Positions 1-11,199 of a stretch of 64,000 bases of DNA are shown piece by piece. This DNA comes from Tolypeutes matacus (taxonomy: Eukaryota > Chordata > Mammalia > Cingulata > Chlamyphoridae): NCBI GenBank assembly GCA_026826555.1, contig JAKSZT010053837.1, forward strand, positions 1,574,608-1,638,607. The letters run 5' to 3'. Within the stretch, counting starts at the first letter, position 1; the number at the start of each line of letters is the position of its first letter. The position numbers and the translations under genes are program-made. A model generated the notes under the pieces. It made no database searches. It had not been told where the DNA came from and saw nothing but the letters and a program-made list of their open reading frames with translations.

Positions 1-204
1 GAAGAAGGGAGCCAAATTCCCAAGTCCTCAGTGAGGGCGGTACAGAGAGGGGATGGGTGACGAATGGGAGGAAGAGAGGGAGGCACAGCCAGCTGGCAGT
101 AACCTCGAAGCGGGAAGGACTTTTACACAAGGACGGAAGTGGCAGCAGGGAGCAAGCAAACAGCAACGAGGAAATCCCAGCTTCCCTCTCCAGGCCCCTT
201 GCTA
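1..204. other. Unique sequence, no feature recognised
   Basis: Mixed-composition sequence with several GGGAGG-type purine runs. I see no repeat family, splice-site arrangement or coding signal. Short open frames here overlap each other and have no recognisable motif. Confidence 0.5.
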
Positions 205-690
205 CATGGGACATTAATTTATTCATTCAAGCAAATAGTTCATGAACCAACACTATTTGTGAATAAAATAAAATCTCTATTCTCATGGAGCTTGTATTCT
301 AGCAGAGGGAGACAAGCAATAAGAAATAAACAATATGTTAGGGGTAATTAGTGCTATGAAAAAATGTTAGAGTAGAGGGGTGAGCAAAAGCTAGTCATAG
401 CAAGAGCTATGACTGTGTAAAGGACAGCTATGGAAGGAGATTGAAGCGAGATGGAGGAAGAGTGTTATAGGCTGAGAAGCAACAGTGCAAAGGCCCTGGG
501 GCAGGCTCAGGTTTTGCCTGTGAAGGGGGGTGGGGAATGGATGGATATGTGTTCATGGGAGTATATCAGGGGGCAAATACTGTAGGGACATTGTAAGAAC
601 TTTGGTTTTTACTCTGAGTGAGGTAAAAAACCATTACAGGTTAATGGGGAGAGAAGTGACATGACCCAGAAATGAGAGAATGAAAACCCC
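205..690 (+). repeat. Ancient mammal-wide interspersed repeat, family not assigned
   Basis: The order of phrases (a 'catggagcttgtattct'-like segment, 'aaaggccctggggcagg', 'tttactctgagtgagg', 'agtgacatgaccca') matches a widely dispersed old mammalian repeat that I recognise as a pattern but cannot name with certainty (L2/L3-like LINE is one option). It is strongly diverged, has no intact ORF and no visible target-site duplication. Edges are approximate. Confidence 0.45.
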
Positions 691-2344
691 GAAGTGGAGA
701 AAGTCACACGGGTGGTGTTTCTCAGGGGAAAAGCAGGTTCCCCGGAGGGCAGGGAGGTGCAGGAAGTGTGATTTGAAAACTCTGTGCTCAGAGGGGTGCT
801 CCTTAGCAACATGCGCTAAGAGGGATGATCCTTAGCAACAGCCTCGGATTCCGCGGGGAACAGTGGAATGAATTAGGTGGACTGGGAAGCAGCCCTGGTG
901 GGGAGGGCCCGCTAAGGAAGAGCAAAGCCGCAGGGGGTGAACGCACAGGAGGGAGGACAGAGGGGCACGGGAGGTGGCCTCAGAGGCCCAAGGTAAGGTT
1001 AGGAATCAGAGATGGTGAGAGCGACCCTGACACCTGCAGAGGGCTGCCCAGGGCCACGAGTTCTGGGCAAGGGCCGCACCATCATGCAGAAGCCTCTGGT
1101 AGCGAGTTCGCACATGGGTTCAAGATGAGGAGAGCAGATCTGGGACCCTCTCAGAAAATGCAGGAAGGTGCCTGCAGAGCAGGAGGGATGCAAGAAACTT
1201 TCTAGCTAAGGCTTAAAAAAAATTGAAGCCTGGAAATCTGTCCAGCCGAGGAAGAGCCCCACCTGGGTCAGCATAAAGGCCCTGAGGATTAGTTGAGTGA
1301 GGAGCAAGAGCTGAATGGAGAAAGGAAAGCCAGGAAGTGGAGGGGAAGTGGAGGGGCTGCAACCCAGGACATGTCCTGCTCCTCGGCTTTGCCCTCCCAG
1401 TCCTCCAGTCGCTGGGCCTGCCCGAGAGGATCCTGGAGGAGGCCATGGTTGTGAAGAATAAGCGTCGAGGCAGATCTAACCGAGAGCCACTCTCCATAGG
1501 CTCATTTGCAATTCAGTTACTCCTTTGGCAAAAGTCCCCGTGCAGCTGTTATGCCCACAGAGCCTTTGCCAGGTGAACCAGGGGGCCATGCAAGTGGCCA
1601 GCAGCTGCGGGCCTGGTGGCTGCAGGACCCACCCTCCCAGCTTTCCTGACTCCTGGCTTTGGGGCCGGGGCTGCACTAGGAGATAGGTCAGGGAGGCAGA
1701 GGAACAGCAGGGAGGCTGGCTTTTCTGTTCCGGTGAAAGCAAGACACAAAGCGCTTTTTGATCTGTGCCCTCTGCCAGTTCTGGAAGGGCTGTGTTTGTC
1801 ACAGCTCCAAAAAAGAGCAGGAGGTTACTTAGCTATGGATGAATAATAATTGGGCATTTGTCTAACAGCTACTGTACTGATGAATAATTAAAATTTTTAT
1901 TGCAACTGAGGCGAAAAAGCACTCTACCCATATGGCTGGTCTGTCAACTGTGCCAGGGGAGAGGCAGGTAATCAAAGAGTAGTTTCCAAGTTCTGAAAGA
2001 ATAATCATTATTATGGTTCAAATGGCTGGGCAAAAAAGCTGGGGACTGTGGATCTTTGGGAAAATGATAGGTGAGGCAGACCCAAACACTGAGGTCTTTT
2101 CCGTTACATTCCTTTTCAGAAAGAAATGAGATAAATCAGCTAGAGCAGACTTGGGAGGGCAAATGGCTGAAATAGCTAGGAAGAGCTAGAAGTGAAAGCA
2201 AGGAGGGAGCAGAGATAAAGAGAGCTGGATAATAACTCAATCATACAAATACTTTTACATCATAGCCAATGGGATGACTTCAATGACAGCAGAGAGGGGA
2301 CACCAGAGAAGAACGGGAAAAGTGCTGCACGTGGGAGGCTGAAC
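691..2344. other. Unassigned sequence
   Basis: Moderately GC-rich in 830-1750 and AT-rich after 1850. Several open frames of 60-126 codons occur on both strands, overlap one another and show no domain, signal peptide or homology that I recognise, so they are not called as genes. No tandem repeat or transposon end is evident. Confidence 0.5.
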
Positions 2345-2515
2345 ACCCTACTTCAATGGGTTGGCTACTTCTTGGCTGTGAACTTGGACAAACACACAAC
2401 ATGCACAAACCTCCCTTTCTGCCTCTATAAAATGGGATCAATAATGCTCATACCATCCTGCTGTCCTGAGGGTTAAACGAGAGCTTTAGAGAGAGTTCTT
2501 AGTAATTATGAAGAC
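2345..2515 (+). repeat. MIR SINE fragment
   Basis: It shows the MIR order: a 'gctgtgaacttggacaa' piece (corresponding to tgtgaccttgggcaa), then 'cctctataaaatgggatcaataatg', then a 'gagggttaaacgagag' piece. It is old and diverged with no visible duplication. The core matches the conserved CORE-SINE region. Confidence 0.7.
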
Positions 2516-2565
2516 AAACAGCACATGCAAGGAATTATAATCCAAAAATCAGAACTGAAGGAAGC

Positions 2566-3222
2566 TGTGGCAGTTTGAGATTATTTTATGAATCCCAAAA
2601 AGAGAAAGATTATGTTTGTAAACTAATCTGTTCCTCCAGTTGTGATATACTTTGATTGCATTAAATCCAGCTGAGGTGCCTTTGATTCGAGTACTTGTTA
2701 AGACTAGGGCTTTTGATCGCCAGGTTGAGCACCCAACCCCTTGCTGGGTCAAATATAAAGGGACACTCACACAGATAAACACACAGGAAAGAGAGCGCAC
2801 TGTCATTTTTGATCCTGCCATATGACAGAAAGGAGAAGGCTCAAATAGCTAAAACCCCAGGAAGAGATGAGCCATTTTGCCTGACAGCTTATAGCGGACC
2901 TTGGGAAAGAGAGCCAAGGCTGATGTAGGAAGCCCAGAAAGAAACAAGCTCTATGCCAGGAGAGAGAGGACTTCGCTGAAGCATGAAGCCTCATGAGGCT
3001 GGGCCCGCGGAGCCTCAAAAGGAAGAGGGGAAGGCAGAGACCAGCCAGAGATCAGCGACCATCTTGCTTCAACACGTGGTAACTGACTTTGGTGAAAAAG
3101 TAACCTTGAGTTGGACTTTTCATGGCCTTATAACGGTAAACTTTTACCCCAAATAAATACCCTTTATAAAAGCCACCAGATTTCTGGTACTTTGTATCAG
3201 CAGCCCTTTGCCAAACTAATAT
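2566..3222 (+). mobile_element. Solo LTR of a MaLR/ERVL-like family (copy 1)
   Basis: It starts TGTGGCAGTTTGAGATT and ends with a 'ccaaactaata' terminus, like the ...GACTAATACA end of MaLR LTRs. Near the 3' end are 'ccccaaataaataccc', which supplies an AATAAA-type polyadenylation signal, and 'ttataaaagccaccag'. The same element occurs twice more in this window in reverse orientation (32,560-33,159 and 34,321-34,864), with matching beginnings and ends, which defines the family from the sequence itself. No internal retroviral region flanks it, so it is a solo LTR. The flanking 5-mers GAAGC and GAAAG could be an eroded 5-bp duplication. The lineage appears xenarthran-specific to me, but that is inference. 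Confidence 0.75.
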
Positions 3223-3837
3223 GAAAGTAGAATCCAAGAAGCATAAGAATCTGAATAGATTGAGTGAATTAGGATACAGGGATAATGGAAAGGAGACTCT
3301 GTGGTAGCTGCCATTGGGATTTCATACGGATCAATTTAAATGTATTCTGTAAAGGAAAACATATTCCATTGGTTATTAATCAGCATTTATCTTTGGTTTT
3401 TCAACAGGACAGTCCATTTAAAAAGGGGTCCACTAAATGGTAAGGGTTTTGATGGGAGGGTGCCTGTGGAGCACATACATGCATCCAGTGTTTGTATCGT
3501 GGGATGTGACCATGAGTGGGAGGGACAGTTATGTCCGCTTTATGAGTGTGTCTAGTGCAACAGAATCTTGACATTCCTGAAGGATAAATCCCAAGAATAC
3601 CCTGATTTCCCAAATGTGTAAGGATAACATATGTCTTCTATAGACTTCTATTTTCAGTTTAAGAACCATCACTATCTTAGTTTATCTCCAGTGGGTTTTG
3701 ACTTCAGGTTCCTTTAGACCAAGAAGCAAAGTGCTCAACCCTCTCCCCGAACCCGTGCTTAGAGGCTGCTGCTTACCATCAGCTCTGCAGGGATCAGAGG
3801 ATTCCAGCTCATCATGAGAACCAGAAATGATCAATGT
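3223..3837. other. Unassigned sequence
   Basis: Unique-looking DNA between the LTR and a MIR. There is no recognisable repeat, and no coding signal beyond chance frames of 60-70 codons. Confidence 0.5.
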
Positions 3838-4010
3838 ACAAATGCCAAGCATCTACTGTCCATTATCTCCTTTAATCCTCCCAACAATCTTGTGATCCCC
3901 ATTTCATGTAGAATGAAGCTGAGGCTCAGAGGCATTTTGGTGACCAGGCCAAGATTCCAAGGCTATTAACATGTGGAGCCAGGATTTGAGGCCCATTTCT
4001 CTTAAAAGCC
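3838..4010 (-). repeat. MIR SINE fragment, antisense
   Basis: Reads as the reverse complement of MIR: 'ctcctttaatcctccca', 'ccccatttcatgtagaatgaagctgag', then a 'ggagccaggatttgagg' end. It is diverged. The stretch to about 4200 contains another faint old-repeat segment ('tgtcctcaagaagcttctaat') that I could not assign. Confidence 0.65.
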
Positions 4011-4409
4011 ATCAAAAGAGTCACTCTAATAATCTCCTTCATAATTCACAGGGGGAATGCAGCATTGCACATAACATGGTCCTTGTCCTCAAGAAGCTTC
4101 TAATCTACCAGGAGAGATGAGAGTGCAACAAATTAAACAAATATCTGTTAGGCACCTTTCTCTAGGTGCCAGGGATCCATAGATAAATGCAGGTGGTGGA
4201 GCCCTGCTCTTAGGAGGGATGGTGGGGTACAGGGTAGTGCTGGGGCCCTTGCGGGGCTACTGGCTAGCTCTTGGTGGTGAATCCCTTTATGGATGTCCAC
4301 GGATTCAGCTACTGCTCAAGCAACCCCCACCAGCCTTGAACATCCAGCTGATGGACAGACACAGACGGCAGGCAGCCTGGTGTCGAGTGGACAGAAAAGG
4401 TATTGAAAG

Positions 4410-4600
4410 GCAGGAAACTTGGATCCAGTTCTGGCTCTACCATTTTGAGGCCTGTGACCTTCTGAGAACTCACCAACCACTAGGTCACAGTTTCTTCCTT
4501 TGCAAGTGGGAATATCCTTGAGTGGAGAGGTACAGGTAAGAGACTGTCAGAAAGTGCTTTGAACACAATGCCAAATAAACATTAGCTTTTATTATCCCTT
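4410..4600 (+). repeat. MIR SINE fragment
   Basis: 'tctggctctaccattt', then 'ggtcacagtttcttcctttgc', then 'gtgctttgaacacaatgcc' and 'aataaacattagctttt' follow the MIR consensus order in the sense direction. It is old and has no visible duplication. Confidence 0.65.
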
Positions 4601-5230
4601 TGTGCTTTTGCTAATCAAGCCCAGACTAGTTTGTGTTTTCAGCAACATGTGAGACTCCATTAAATACTACATTTGTATATTCCAATATTTCGTGTGATTC
4701 TGGAATCAAGAGGCGAAGGATGTTGTTAACGTGGGAGAGTGTGGGAAGGGGTAGGGAGTGGGGCACGTGGGAATCCCCTATATTTTTTATATATCACTTA
4801 CGTAATCTAAAGTATTTTTTTAAAAAGTATTAAAAAAAATTTTTTTTTAAATAAAGGGAAAAAAAAAAAAAGAGGCGAGTGGTGGGGCAGAAGATGAAGG
4901 GCCACAAAGGAAAATGCGTGCCTGTCATTCTTCCTATCACTTCTTGGCTTAATTATGAGCAACTTGTGCACTGGGGCGCAGACTATCCCTTCCACCCCGA
5001 AAACATACCTTTGTTGGAATTTGCAATAAGGGTCGGTGGGTAAATGTTTAATGAAATTTTAGTCCTATTAGGGAAAGGACTGCAAGCTCATGAAGGAACA
5101 AGGACATGCTGTTCTCAGAGCTCCTTGCCTAGGGAAGGACGGACACCTTCATTGTCCATCCATGTGCTAACCATAGTCCTCTCTCCCAACTCATGGGGAG
5201 AGGCAGACTCGTACATTAACAAGGCTGACT
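4601..5230. other. Unassigned sequence with A/T-rich patch
   Basis: Contains a strand-symmetric A/T-rich stretch at about 4808-4872 (alternating A and T runs) that could be the tail of a decayed retroelement. I see no body belonging to it. No gene signal. Confidence 0.45.
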
Positions 5231-5302
5231 TGTGGAGTGGGTGTAGTTCAGTGGTTCAGAACCTGCTTCACATGTACCCGGGGGTTCAATCTCCAGTACT
5301 GC

Positions 5303-5337
<35 letters not shown>
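5231..5337 (+). mobile_element. Short tRNA-derived SINE (DAS-like) with poly(A) tail
   Basis: A tRNA-like head contains an A-box-like segment at 5242-5255 and a B-box-like GGTTCAATCTC at 5283-5293, ending 'cagtactgcctt' followed by an uninterrupted run of 32 A (5306-5337). The imperfect flanking repeats 'ggctgact' (5223-5230) and 'gcctgact' (5341-5348) look like a target-site duplication. The shorter body lacks the long xenarthran SINE tail region seen at 53,060. Such elements are transcribed by RNA polymerase III and mobilised by L1 proteins. It is not a functional tRNA gene. Confidence 0.8.
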
Positions 5338-5339
<2 letters not shown>

Positions 5340-5954
5340 AGCCTGACTATGTGGATAAATCAAATGGAAGTCAGACTCACTGCGGTGACAAAGATTTCAT
5401 TCTCTCTCTCTGTCTCTTTTTTTTTTTCCTTCCTGCTCAATTACTTTGCATTTTAATTTTTACTGAGATATGGGTAGATATGCATGAGTTCTAAAAGCCT
5501 CAGTGTCCTACGTGAGATGCATGGAATTGAAAAAAAAACAAAAAACAACAGATTGTGAATGCCTTCTAAGAATACCTTCAGCAAACCCAGACACTGAGAA
5601 ACAAATTACCTGTGCAGAGAAAACCACAAATAGATGCTGCTGGCCCTGTCAAAGTAGTTTATAGACCAACTTTTATTTTATATTATGCCTCTTATATAAC
5701 TGCATCCTAAAAATGATTCTCACAATAAACTGTGTAAATGTAGCAATGATTGCAAAGAGAAGGGAATAATAAAAGGTATAGGTGAAGAAAAAGTATATTT
5801 CTATCAAAGATTTTGGAAAATGGGGTCATTTAGGACAAATAAAATACCTTTAAATGGGTGCTAAATAATTAAATGGTCAGAAAATAAATCAAGCATAGTA
5901 AGTTGACTTTCTTAGCCTTTCTTTAAATTACTTGCCTTGAGTTCTTTCTCCTTT
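5338..5954. other. Unassigned sequence
   Basis: It includes a short (CT)n/T-rich patch at 5400-5430 and an A-rich patch near 5530. No gene or repeat family is recognised. Confidence 0.45.
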
Positions 5955-6180
5955 GAAGATGACATCCAGAGTTTGAATCCCAGCACTCTCCCTTGCTATC
6001 TGTGTGGGCTTGGGCAAGTTATTTTACCTCTAGAAGCCCCAGTCTCTTAATCTGTGAAATAAAGGATAATTACAGCACCCTTCTCTTTGGGTGACTTATG
6101 AGTATTAAATGTGCATGAAGCACCTACCCTGTCACATAGAAATATTCAATAAATGTTAGCTGCTATTAATACTACTGATA
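5955..6180 (+). repeat. MIR SINE, nearly full length
   Basis: One of the best-preserved MIRs here: 'gagtttgaatcccagc', 'gtgggcttgggcaagttat', 'ctcttaatctgtgaaataaagg', 'gagtattaaatgtgcatgaagc' and 'attcaataaatgttagctgc' occur in consensus order. Confidence 0.85.
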
Positions 6181-6189
6181 TCGCCTTCA

Positions 6190-6560
6190 TACAGTTCTTA
6201 ATATCCATTTCCTCCCATTTTAACCCGCTTTAGCTCCTCCATAACCTCACCTTCTGCCCACACTGAACTCTTTCCAGGCCCCAGTGGCACAAGCTCTTTG
6301 GTGCTCCTTGCTCTTTTACAGTCTTTGTGCTCTTCTCCTGGAATTCCTTCTCCTCTCATTAGGACCTACTCAAGGCGATAGTCCCTCACTCCACAGCTGC
6401 TCGAAAGCACCACTGATATTGCACTTAACGCCTTGTGAGGTCTTTTTGTTTATGAAATTGACTTCTTAGCCGTATAGTCAGCTCCTTGAAGAGAAGGAAT
6501 TGTGTCTTATTTATCTGTATATCCCCACCTAGTAGGTGCTCAAGGCATGCTATGGAATGA
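6190..6560 (+). repeat. L2 LINE 3' fragment
   Basis: The 3' portion of L2 in sense orientation is recognisable from 'tcctggaattccttctcc', 'gtcagctccttgaagagaag' and 'gtatatccccacctagtagg'. It is non-coding and ancient, with approximate edges. Confidence 0.65.
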
Positions 6561-7439
6561 AGAGGAATGAACAGACCAGCTCTTCTGGGCTAGTTCCAGC
6601 CTTGCTAGGGCCCTTGGAAGAATGTCCAGAGACGCCAGATCAATGCTGCTTGCTCTTGCCACCTACAAAATGCAAAGAGTATGAGACCCTCAGGACACTC
6701 AGGCTAGTTCTCCAGGACAGTTGAAAAACACCAAGCCTGAGTGTACTTTGATTTTCACACAGAGGCGAGTCTCTTCTGAAGATTACATGGAGGTGAGGGG
6801 TAAGATTCCTCCGGTGGCCCAGCTTCCCTGTGGGAGCCTCTTGTCATGTAAAAGCACCCTGGAAAGCATTCCTGGGCGTTTGTCTCACCCACCCAGGGCT
6901 ACAAGATAAAGCTCTCAGTGGTCTGTGTGGCTCCATGACAGGAAGCCCCCTCCATTGTTGGGGGACAGGAAGTTAGAGATGCCTGGGAGACCCTGGAGAT
7001 TCCTCACCACCTCATAGAATAGCAGGGAATCCTGCAATGATTCACAGCTTCAGCCTCTGTCCCACATCAACATGTGAAGTGGCCATAACTGGAAACCAAA
7101 CAACCATCCAGACACAACCCATCCATATTTTTGTGAGGACGAAAATACACCATGAGAAAGAGGAGTCTGGTAAAATCCTATTATAACCTTGGTGCTGGAA
7201 ATAGATGTTCCCTCACCTAGCGAAAGACAAACTGTGTGCAGGGTCTAGTGCTCTGGAGAACAGTATTCCACCACCAAACACGTAAATCCAAGGTAGAGAG
7301 AGGCACTTCCCAGAGGTTTTTTTGTTTTTTTCTTTATTTGGCTGTTTGCTTGTTTTGTCTTTCTATAGTTCAGTTCTACCTGTAGTGGAAGGGGACTCCC
7401 TGAGAAATGGAACATGTGGCACAATTTCCCTGATATTTA
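6561..7439. other. Unassigned sequence
   Basis: No repeat family, gene or tandem repeat recognised. Only short chance frames. Confidence 0.45.
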
Positions 7440-7522
7440 GTAAAATACATGAAAAAAATGATGGCCACCAGGGCAGGCTCAGAAATGAGTCAACATGTGA
7501 AGACACAGAAAAAGTAAGTAAC

Positions 7523-8504
7523 TGTCTTAGTTTCCTAGACTGCTCAAAGCAAATGCCATGAGATGGGTCAGGTTACACAATGGGAACTTATTCACTCGTG
7601 ATTTTGAGGCTGGGAAAATGTCCAAATCAAGGTCTCATCAAGGCAATGCTTTCTTCCCAAAGACTGGCTGCCAGCCATCCTTGGCTCCTGCCACATTGAG
7701 GCAGGTTAGTACAGAGAATGAGGGGAAGAGATGGCTGGGACCCAGCAGAGAGCATGGCCACGAGACCCCTCCCAGAAACCCCCCGAGGGGAAGGCTGCTA
7801 CTAAAGAACAAAGCTGGAAAGACCCCATGAGACCCTGGCCACGAGGTCCCATTTAGAACTCTCCCTGGGGTCAAAGGGAAGCCCTGGATTCCTCCAAACA
7901 ACAGGTTTCCCCACTGGCCCCCTGAGAGCTAACAGGTGGGGCAAGCAATCAGAACAGCAAACAGCTGGGGCCCCTCCCCAGAATTAGGAAAGGGGAGGAG
8001 GAAAGGTCTTAAAAGGCCTAACCTGGGGCCCCCACGTGCACGTCTCCCCCTGCAACAAGCCCACCATCTGTGTCTCAGATGATGTACTGGTTTTCCTTTG
8101 TTTCTTAATAAACTCTTTACTCCCTTGCCTACTCTATGGCATGTCCTTAAATTCTTTTATGTGACATAAGCCAAGAACACAGAAGGCCAGAACCCAGAGC
8201 GTTCTGCTCACAACATGGCAATGCACACGGTGGCATCCGCTGGTCCCTCTGCTCTCCTCTAGGTTTTGTTGATTTCATCTTCTTGCTTTGGTTCAGCTTC
8301 TTGCTTCAGTGGCTCGGTCCAAATTTCATTCTCTTACAAAGAACTCCAGGAATAGGATTAGTACACATCCTGAGTGAGGTGGGACACAGCTTAGCTGGAC
8401 TAGCCTCATCAGAAGGTCCTACTTACAATGGGTTCACATTCTCAGGAATGGATTCGATTTAAGAACATGTTTTTCTGGGGTACAGATAGCTTCAAACCAC
8501 CACA
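7523..8504 (-). mobile_element. MaLR-type LTR, antisense, interrupted by a solo ERV LTR
   Basis: It begins TGTCTTAGTTTCCTAG and ends 'ttcaaaccaccaca', the mirror of a MaLR LTR that starts TGTGGTGGTTTGAAGC and ends ...AGACA. Phrases such as 'gaggctgggaaaatgtccaa' and 'gaaggtcctacttacaatgg' fit an antisense MLT1-like body. The segment 7697-8212 is a later insertion. Removing it and one copy of ACAT rejoins the host as '...ctgccacatggcaatgc'. Confidence 0.65.
7697..8212 (+). mobile_element. Solo LTR of an endogenous retrovirus (ERV1/gammaretrovirus-like)
   Basis: A 516-bp segment begins TGAGGCAGG and ends TCTGCTCACA, giving the canonical TG...CA ends. It is flanked by a perfect 4-bp duplication ACAT (7693-7696 and 8213-8216). 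A promoter-like CTTAAAAGG lies at 8008-8016 and AATAAA at 8107-8112, so the order U3-R-U5 reads on the plus strand. There is no gag, pol or env sequence next to it, which is the expected result of LTR-LTR recombination. A 4-bp duplication is typical of gammaretrovirus-like (class I) elements. The family name is not assigned. Confidence 0.8.
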
Positions 8505-8689
8505 ATTACCACCTCAAGGTCGCCTAGTTAATGGCAGAATGTGAACTGGAATTCAGGTGTCCTGACCACTCCCACCCAGACCTCCCTTCACTGTGAGATC
8601 CCTTGTAGGTCAGAGGTAGAAACCAAGGAAAGGCAGAGAGGGCACTCAGGCCACAAGAGAGGCAGTTCCAGCCCTAAAGCCAACAATCT

Positions 8690-8890
8690 GGCTTTAAAAC
8701 CCAGCTCTGCTCCTAAGCAGCTGGGAGAACTTGGTTCATTTACTCAGATTCCCTATGCCTCCATTTCCCTATGCAGGAAATGGGGTTGATGATAATATGA
8801 GTAACTCTAAGACAGTATGGGACATCAAAGCTTTTGGAATAGACGTGGCACATAGGAAGGGCTACATAAGTATTAGCTATCACCACCCTG
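8690..8890 (+). repeat. MIR SINE
   Basis: 'aaaacccagctctgctcc', 'ccatttccctatgcaggaaatgggg', 'gtggcacataggaaggg' and 'taagtattagctatca' follow the MIR consensus in sense orientation. Confidence 0.75.
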
Positions 8891-9796
8891 AGAATGAGTT
8901 CTTCATGAGCATGGCGTCGGCTTCGAGTGGTGGAGAGCATGGGTTTTGCCTATCCCTTTAAGCCTAGCAGTGAATTTGCTCTGGTGCTAACACAAAGCAG
9001 AATCCTCTGTCACCTTCCCCAGGCCCAGAACCCAACAGTGTTTGGAAACTTCTCAGTGGCTGTTAATTACCACTTTTCAAGGGGGCCCATTCCACTATTG
9101 GATAACTGCAGCTCTCAAAACGATGCTCCTTGTATTGGAATAAAATCTGATCTCCTCTCTGTGATTTCTTCTCCTTTGTCTTAACACTATTGCTTTACTT
9201 TTCAGACTGGGGTAAATGTTCCCTTTAGGAGACACGGTGATGTGCTGGAGATACATAAACCCATGAAATAAACATGACATGTTTTCCTGATGAACCAAAT
9301 TTAAACGAAGATTTATTGGAGGGGATTTAAACTTAGCATTGATGTCTGTGCTCTTAAAAAGTTTTCTATTTAAAACATTTTCCATTAAAACAAACAAGCA
9401 TATTTTTGGGTGTAATATAAAATTCAAATGCAGTCTTTTTCAGATTTGACGCACAATTTTCGCTTCTGGCAGCCACTTCCAGCTCTACTCCAGACCTCCC
9501 AAGAGTATCTATTCACTTTTCTCTGACATTGGGGATTTCTAGATGGGAAAGCCTGAAAAAAAATGCTTTCTATTGAACAGAGCTGCAAGGAACAAATCTA
9601 ATTCCTTTCCTACAGGGCAGCCCTTCAAGTATTCATAAGATCTTAGGGCTGGAAGGAAATGCAGAGGCTGTCTAAAGTGACCTCCCTCCTGCAGCGGCCC
9701 TAACGGAGGGTCACCCAGCCTCTGCTACAACAGGTGCCAAGCAGATGCCACGTGGTGACTCCTGGCATTCCATGCCGGCCAGCTCTGGTTGTTAGA
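8891..9796. other. Unassigned sequence with a faint old repeat near 9640-9770
   Basis: Mostly unique. 'agggctggaaggaaatgcagagg' around 9645 begins a pattern common to an old mammal-wide repeat, but it is too diverged to name. No coding signal. Confidence 0.4.
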
Positions 9797-9806
9797 ACGT
9801 TCTTTT

Positions 9807-9992
9807 TTTTTTTTTTTTTTTAAAGATTTTATTTATTTTTTCATTTATCCCCCCCTTGCTGCTTGTGCTCGCTGGGTCAGCTAACCACGCCGTGCGGGCG
9901 GGCTTGCCTTCACCAGGAGGCCCCGGGAACCGAACCCGGGGCCTCCCATATGGTAAACGGGAGCCCTACTGATTGAGCTACAGCCGCTTCCC
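9807..9992 (-). mobile_element. DAS-type tRNA-derived SINE, full length
   Basis: Read on the minus strand: a GGGAAGCGGC head, an A box, a B box GGTTCGGTTCC, a GC-rich body with 'gctgacccagcgagcac', an (AAAT)-like segment and poly(A). The flanking direct repeat is ACGTTCTTTT at 9797-9806 and 9993-10002, which on the inserted strand starts with AAAA as expected for an L1 endonuclease site. It is nearly identical to the copies at 12,721 and 53,058, which suggests comparatively recent activity. Confidence 0.93.
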
Positions 9993-10017
9993 ACGTTCTT
10001 TTCTTAAAGTAAGCAAC

Positions 10018-10225
10018 GTGAGCATGGTGTCTGCTGTCAGGTAGACCTGAGTCTGACTATTGGATCCCTCTCCTAACCTCAGTGGCCTCAGCTTCCTCAG
10101 CTATAAAATGGGATGGATGATGTTAGCTACATCCCAGAAGAACTTTGAAGGAAAAATGCATGTGAAGCACTTGGCATTCTGCCTGGCACACTGAAGCATT
10201 CAATAAACATTCATCATTATCACAT
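10018..10225 (+). repeat. MIR SINE
   Basis: 'gtgtctgctgtcaggtagacc', 'cagcttcctcagctataaaat', 'tgtgaagcacttggcattc' and 'gcattcaataaacattcat' follow the MIR order in the sense direction. Confidence 0.8.
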
Positions 10226-10412
10226 TTCCCTACAGAGCTTCCATAAGCTGAAGTTCCAGAGCTCATGGGACTTTGTTTGTAATGCCTCTGCTCCAAAACC
10301 ACATTTTAAATATTTGAAAACAGTTCATGTACTTTCTCCCTCCCAAAATCAATTTTCCTAAGTAAAATACACCTCCACCTTCCTCAATAGAGTAACACTC
10401 AGACCCTTCAAT

Positions 10413-10417
10413 TAATA

Positions 10418-10448
<31 letters not shown>

Positions 10449-10450
10449 TT
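10413..10450. repeat. (TA)n microsatellite followed by a T run
   Basis: An uninterrupted TA dinucleotide run starting near 10,415 passes directly into about ten T at 10,441-10,450. It is probably length-polymorphic. Confidence 0.9.
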
Positions 10451-11199
10451 CAGAAACTCATTTGAAAGTATTAAAAGATCCTCATGGATGAGCTGGAGAA
10501 ATGTTAAAGGATGAAAAGTGCTACGGAGAACAGAAAGGAGCAGGGTAAAGAGGATGAAAAGGGCTGGGACTGGGAGCTTGCACCTTAAAAAGAGCCAAAT
10601 ACTGGGCTTTCTTAGAAAGTTTGATTGGAGATTGTGGCTTGGACCAAAGTGGAGGGCATGTGTGAGCTTTCTCCGAGTTGCAGGCAACTCTGTGGCATAG
10701 CACTGGCCCGACTTGCCCACCCAGCAGCAGGCCGAGGAGAAGCAGGAAAAGACGGAGCGAGGGTCTGGCTGGGGCAACGGCCGCCTCAGCTCCCAGGGCC
10801 ATGAGAACGAGAGGCACTGAGATCACTGAAGTCTATCATGAGCCATCCCCTCAACACACGGCCCAGTGGGCGCCAGGCTTCCACCCATCTGGTAAACTCC
10901 TTCTCCTCCTGTGGAGGAGCGGCCAAGGTAGCCCGTTCTCAAAGACAGCGATATTGCTTGTGGAACTTTTTCTTTTATGGGTTGAAGCAGAATCTGGGGA
11001 GAGAAGAATTCACCACTATAGGTAGATTTGTAAAATAACTCAATGCTGTAATTATAAAAGTTAAGACCATAGAATAAAGCTAAATTTACCTAGAAAATCA
11101 TTTATTAGGCCCCTAGTTATGTGTTCAATATATTCATTTATTCTTGTTTAAAGAGGCAATGAAATCAAGCCTTGAATAGGTGAAAGAGTAAAGAAAAAA
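10451..11199. other. Unassigned sequence
   Basis: Overlapping open frames of 60-121 codons on both strands between 10,412 and 11,038 share no motif I recognise and begin or end in simple sequence. They are not called as genes. Confidence 0.45.

Larger units (their letters stand above)
7440..8610 (-). repeat. MIR, antisense, split by an LTR insertion (left part to 7522, right part from 8505)
   Basis: Left of the LTR the sequence ends 'cacagaaaaagtaagtaac'. To the right it resumes '...acctcaaggtcgcctagtt' and continues 'ggaattcaggtgtcctgacc'. Joined, this follows the antisense MIR order (aggttaagtaacttgcc / caaggtcac / cctgactcc). The MIR is therefore older than the LTR at 7523-8504. The left edge is uncertain. 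Confidence 0.55.

Noticed and set aside
5400..5430. Pyrimidine tract as a splice acceptor
   Set aside because: No AG-bounded open exon with coding character follows.
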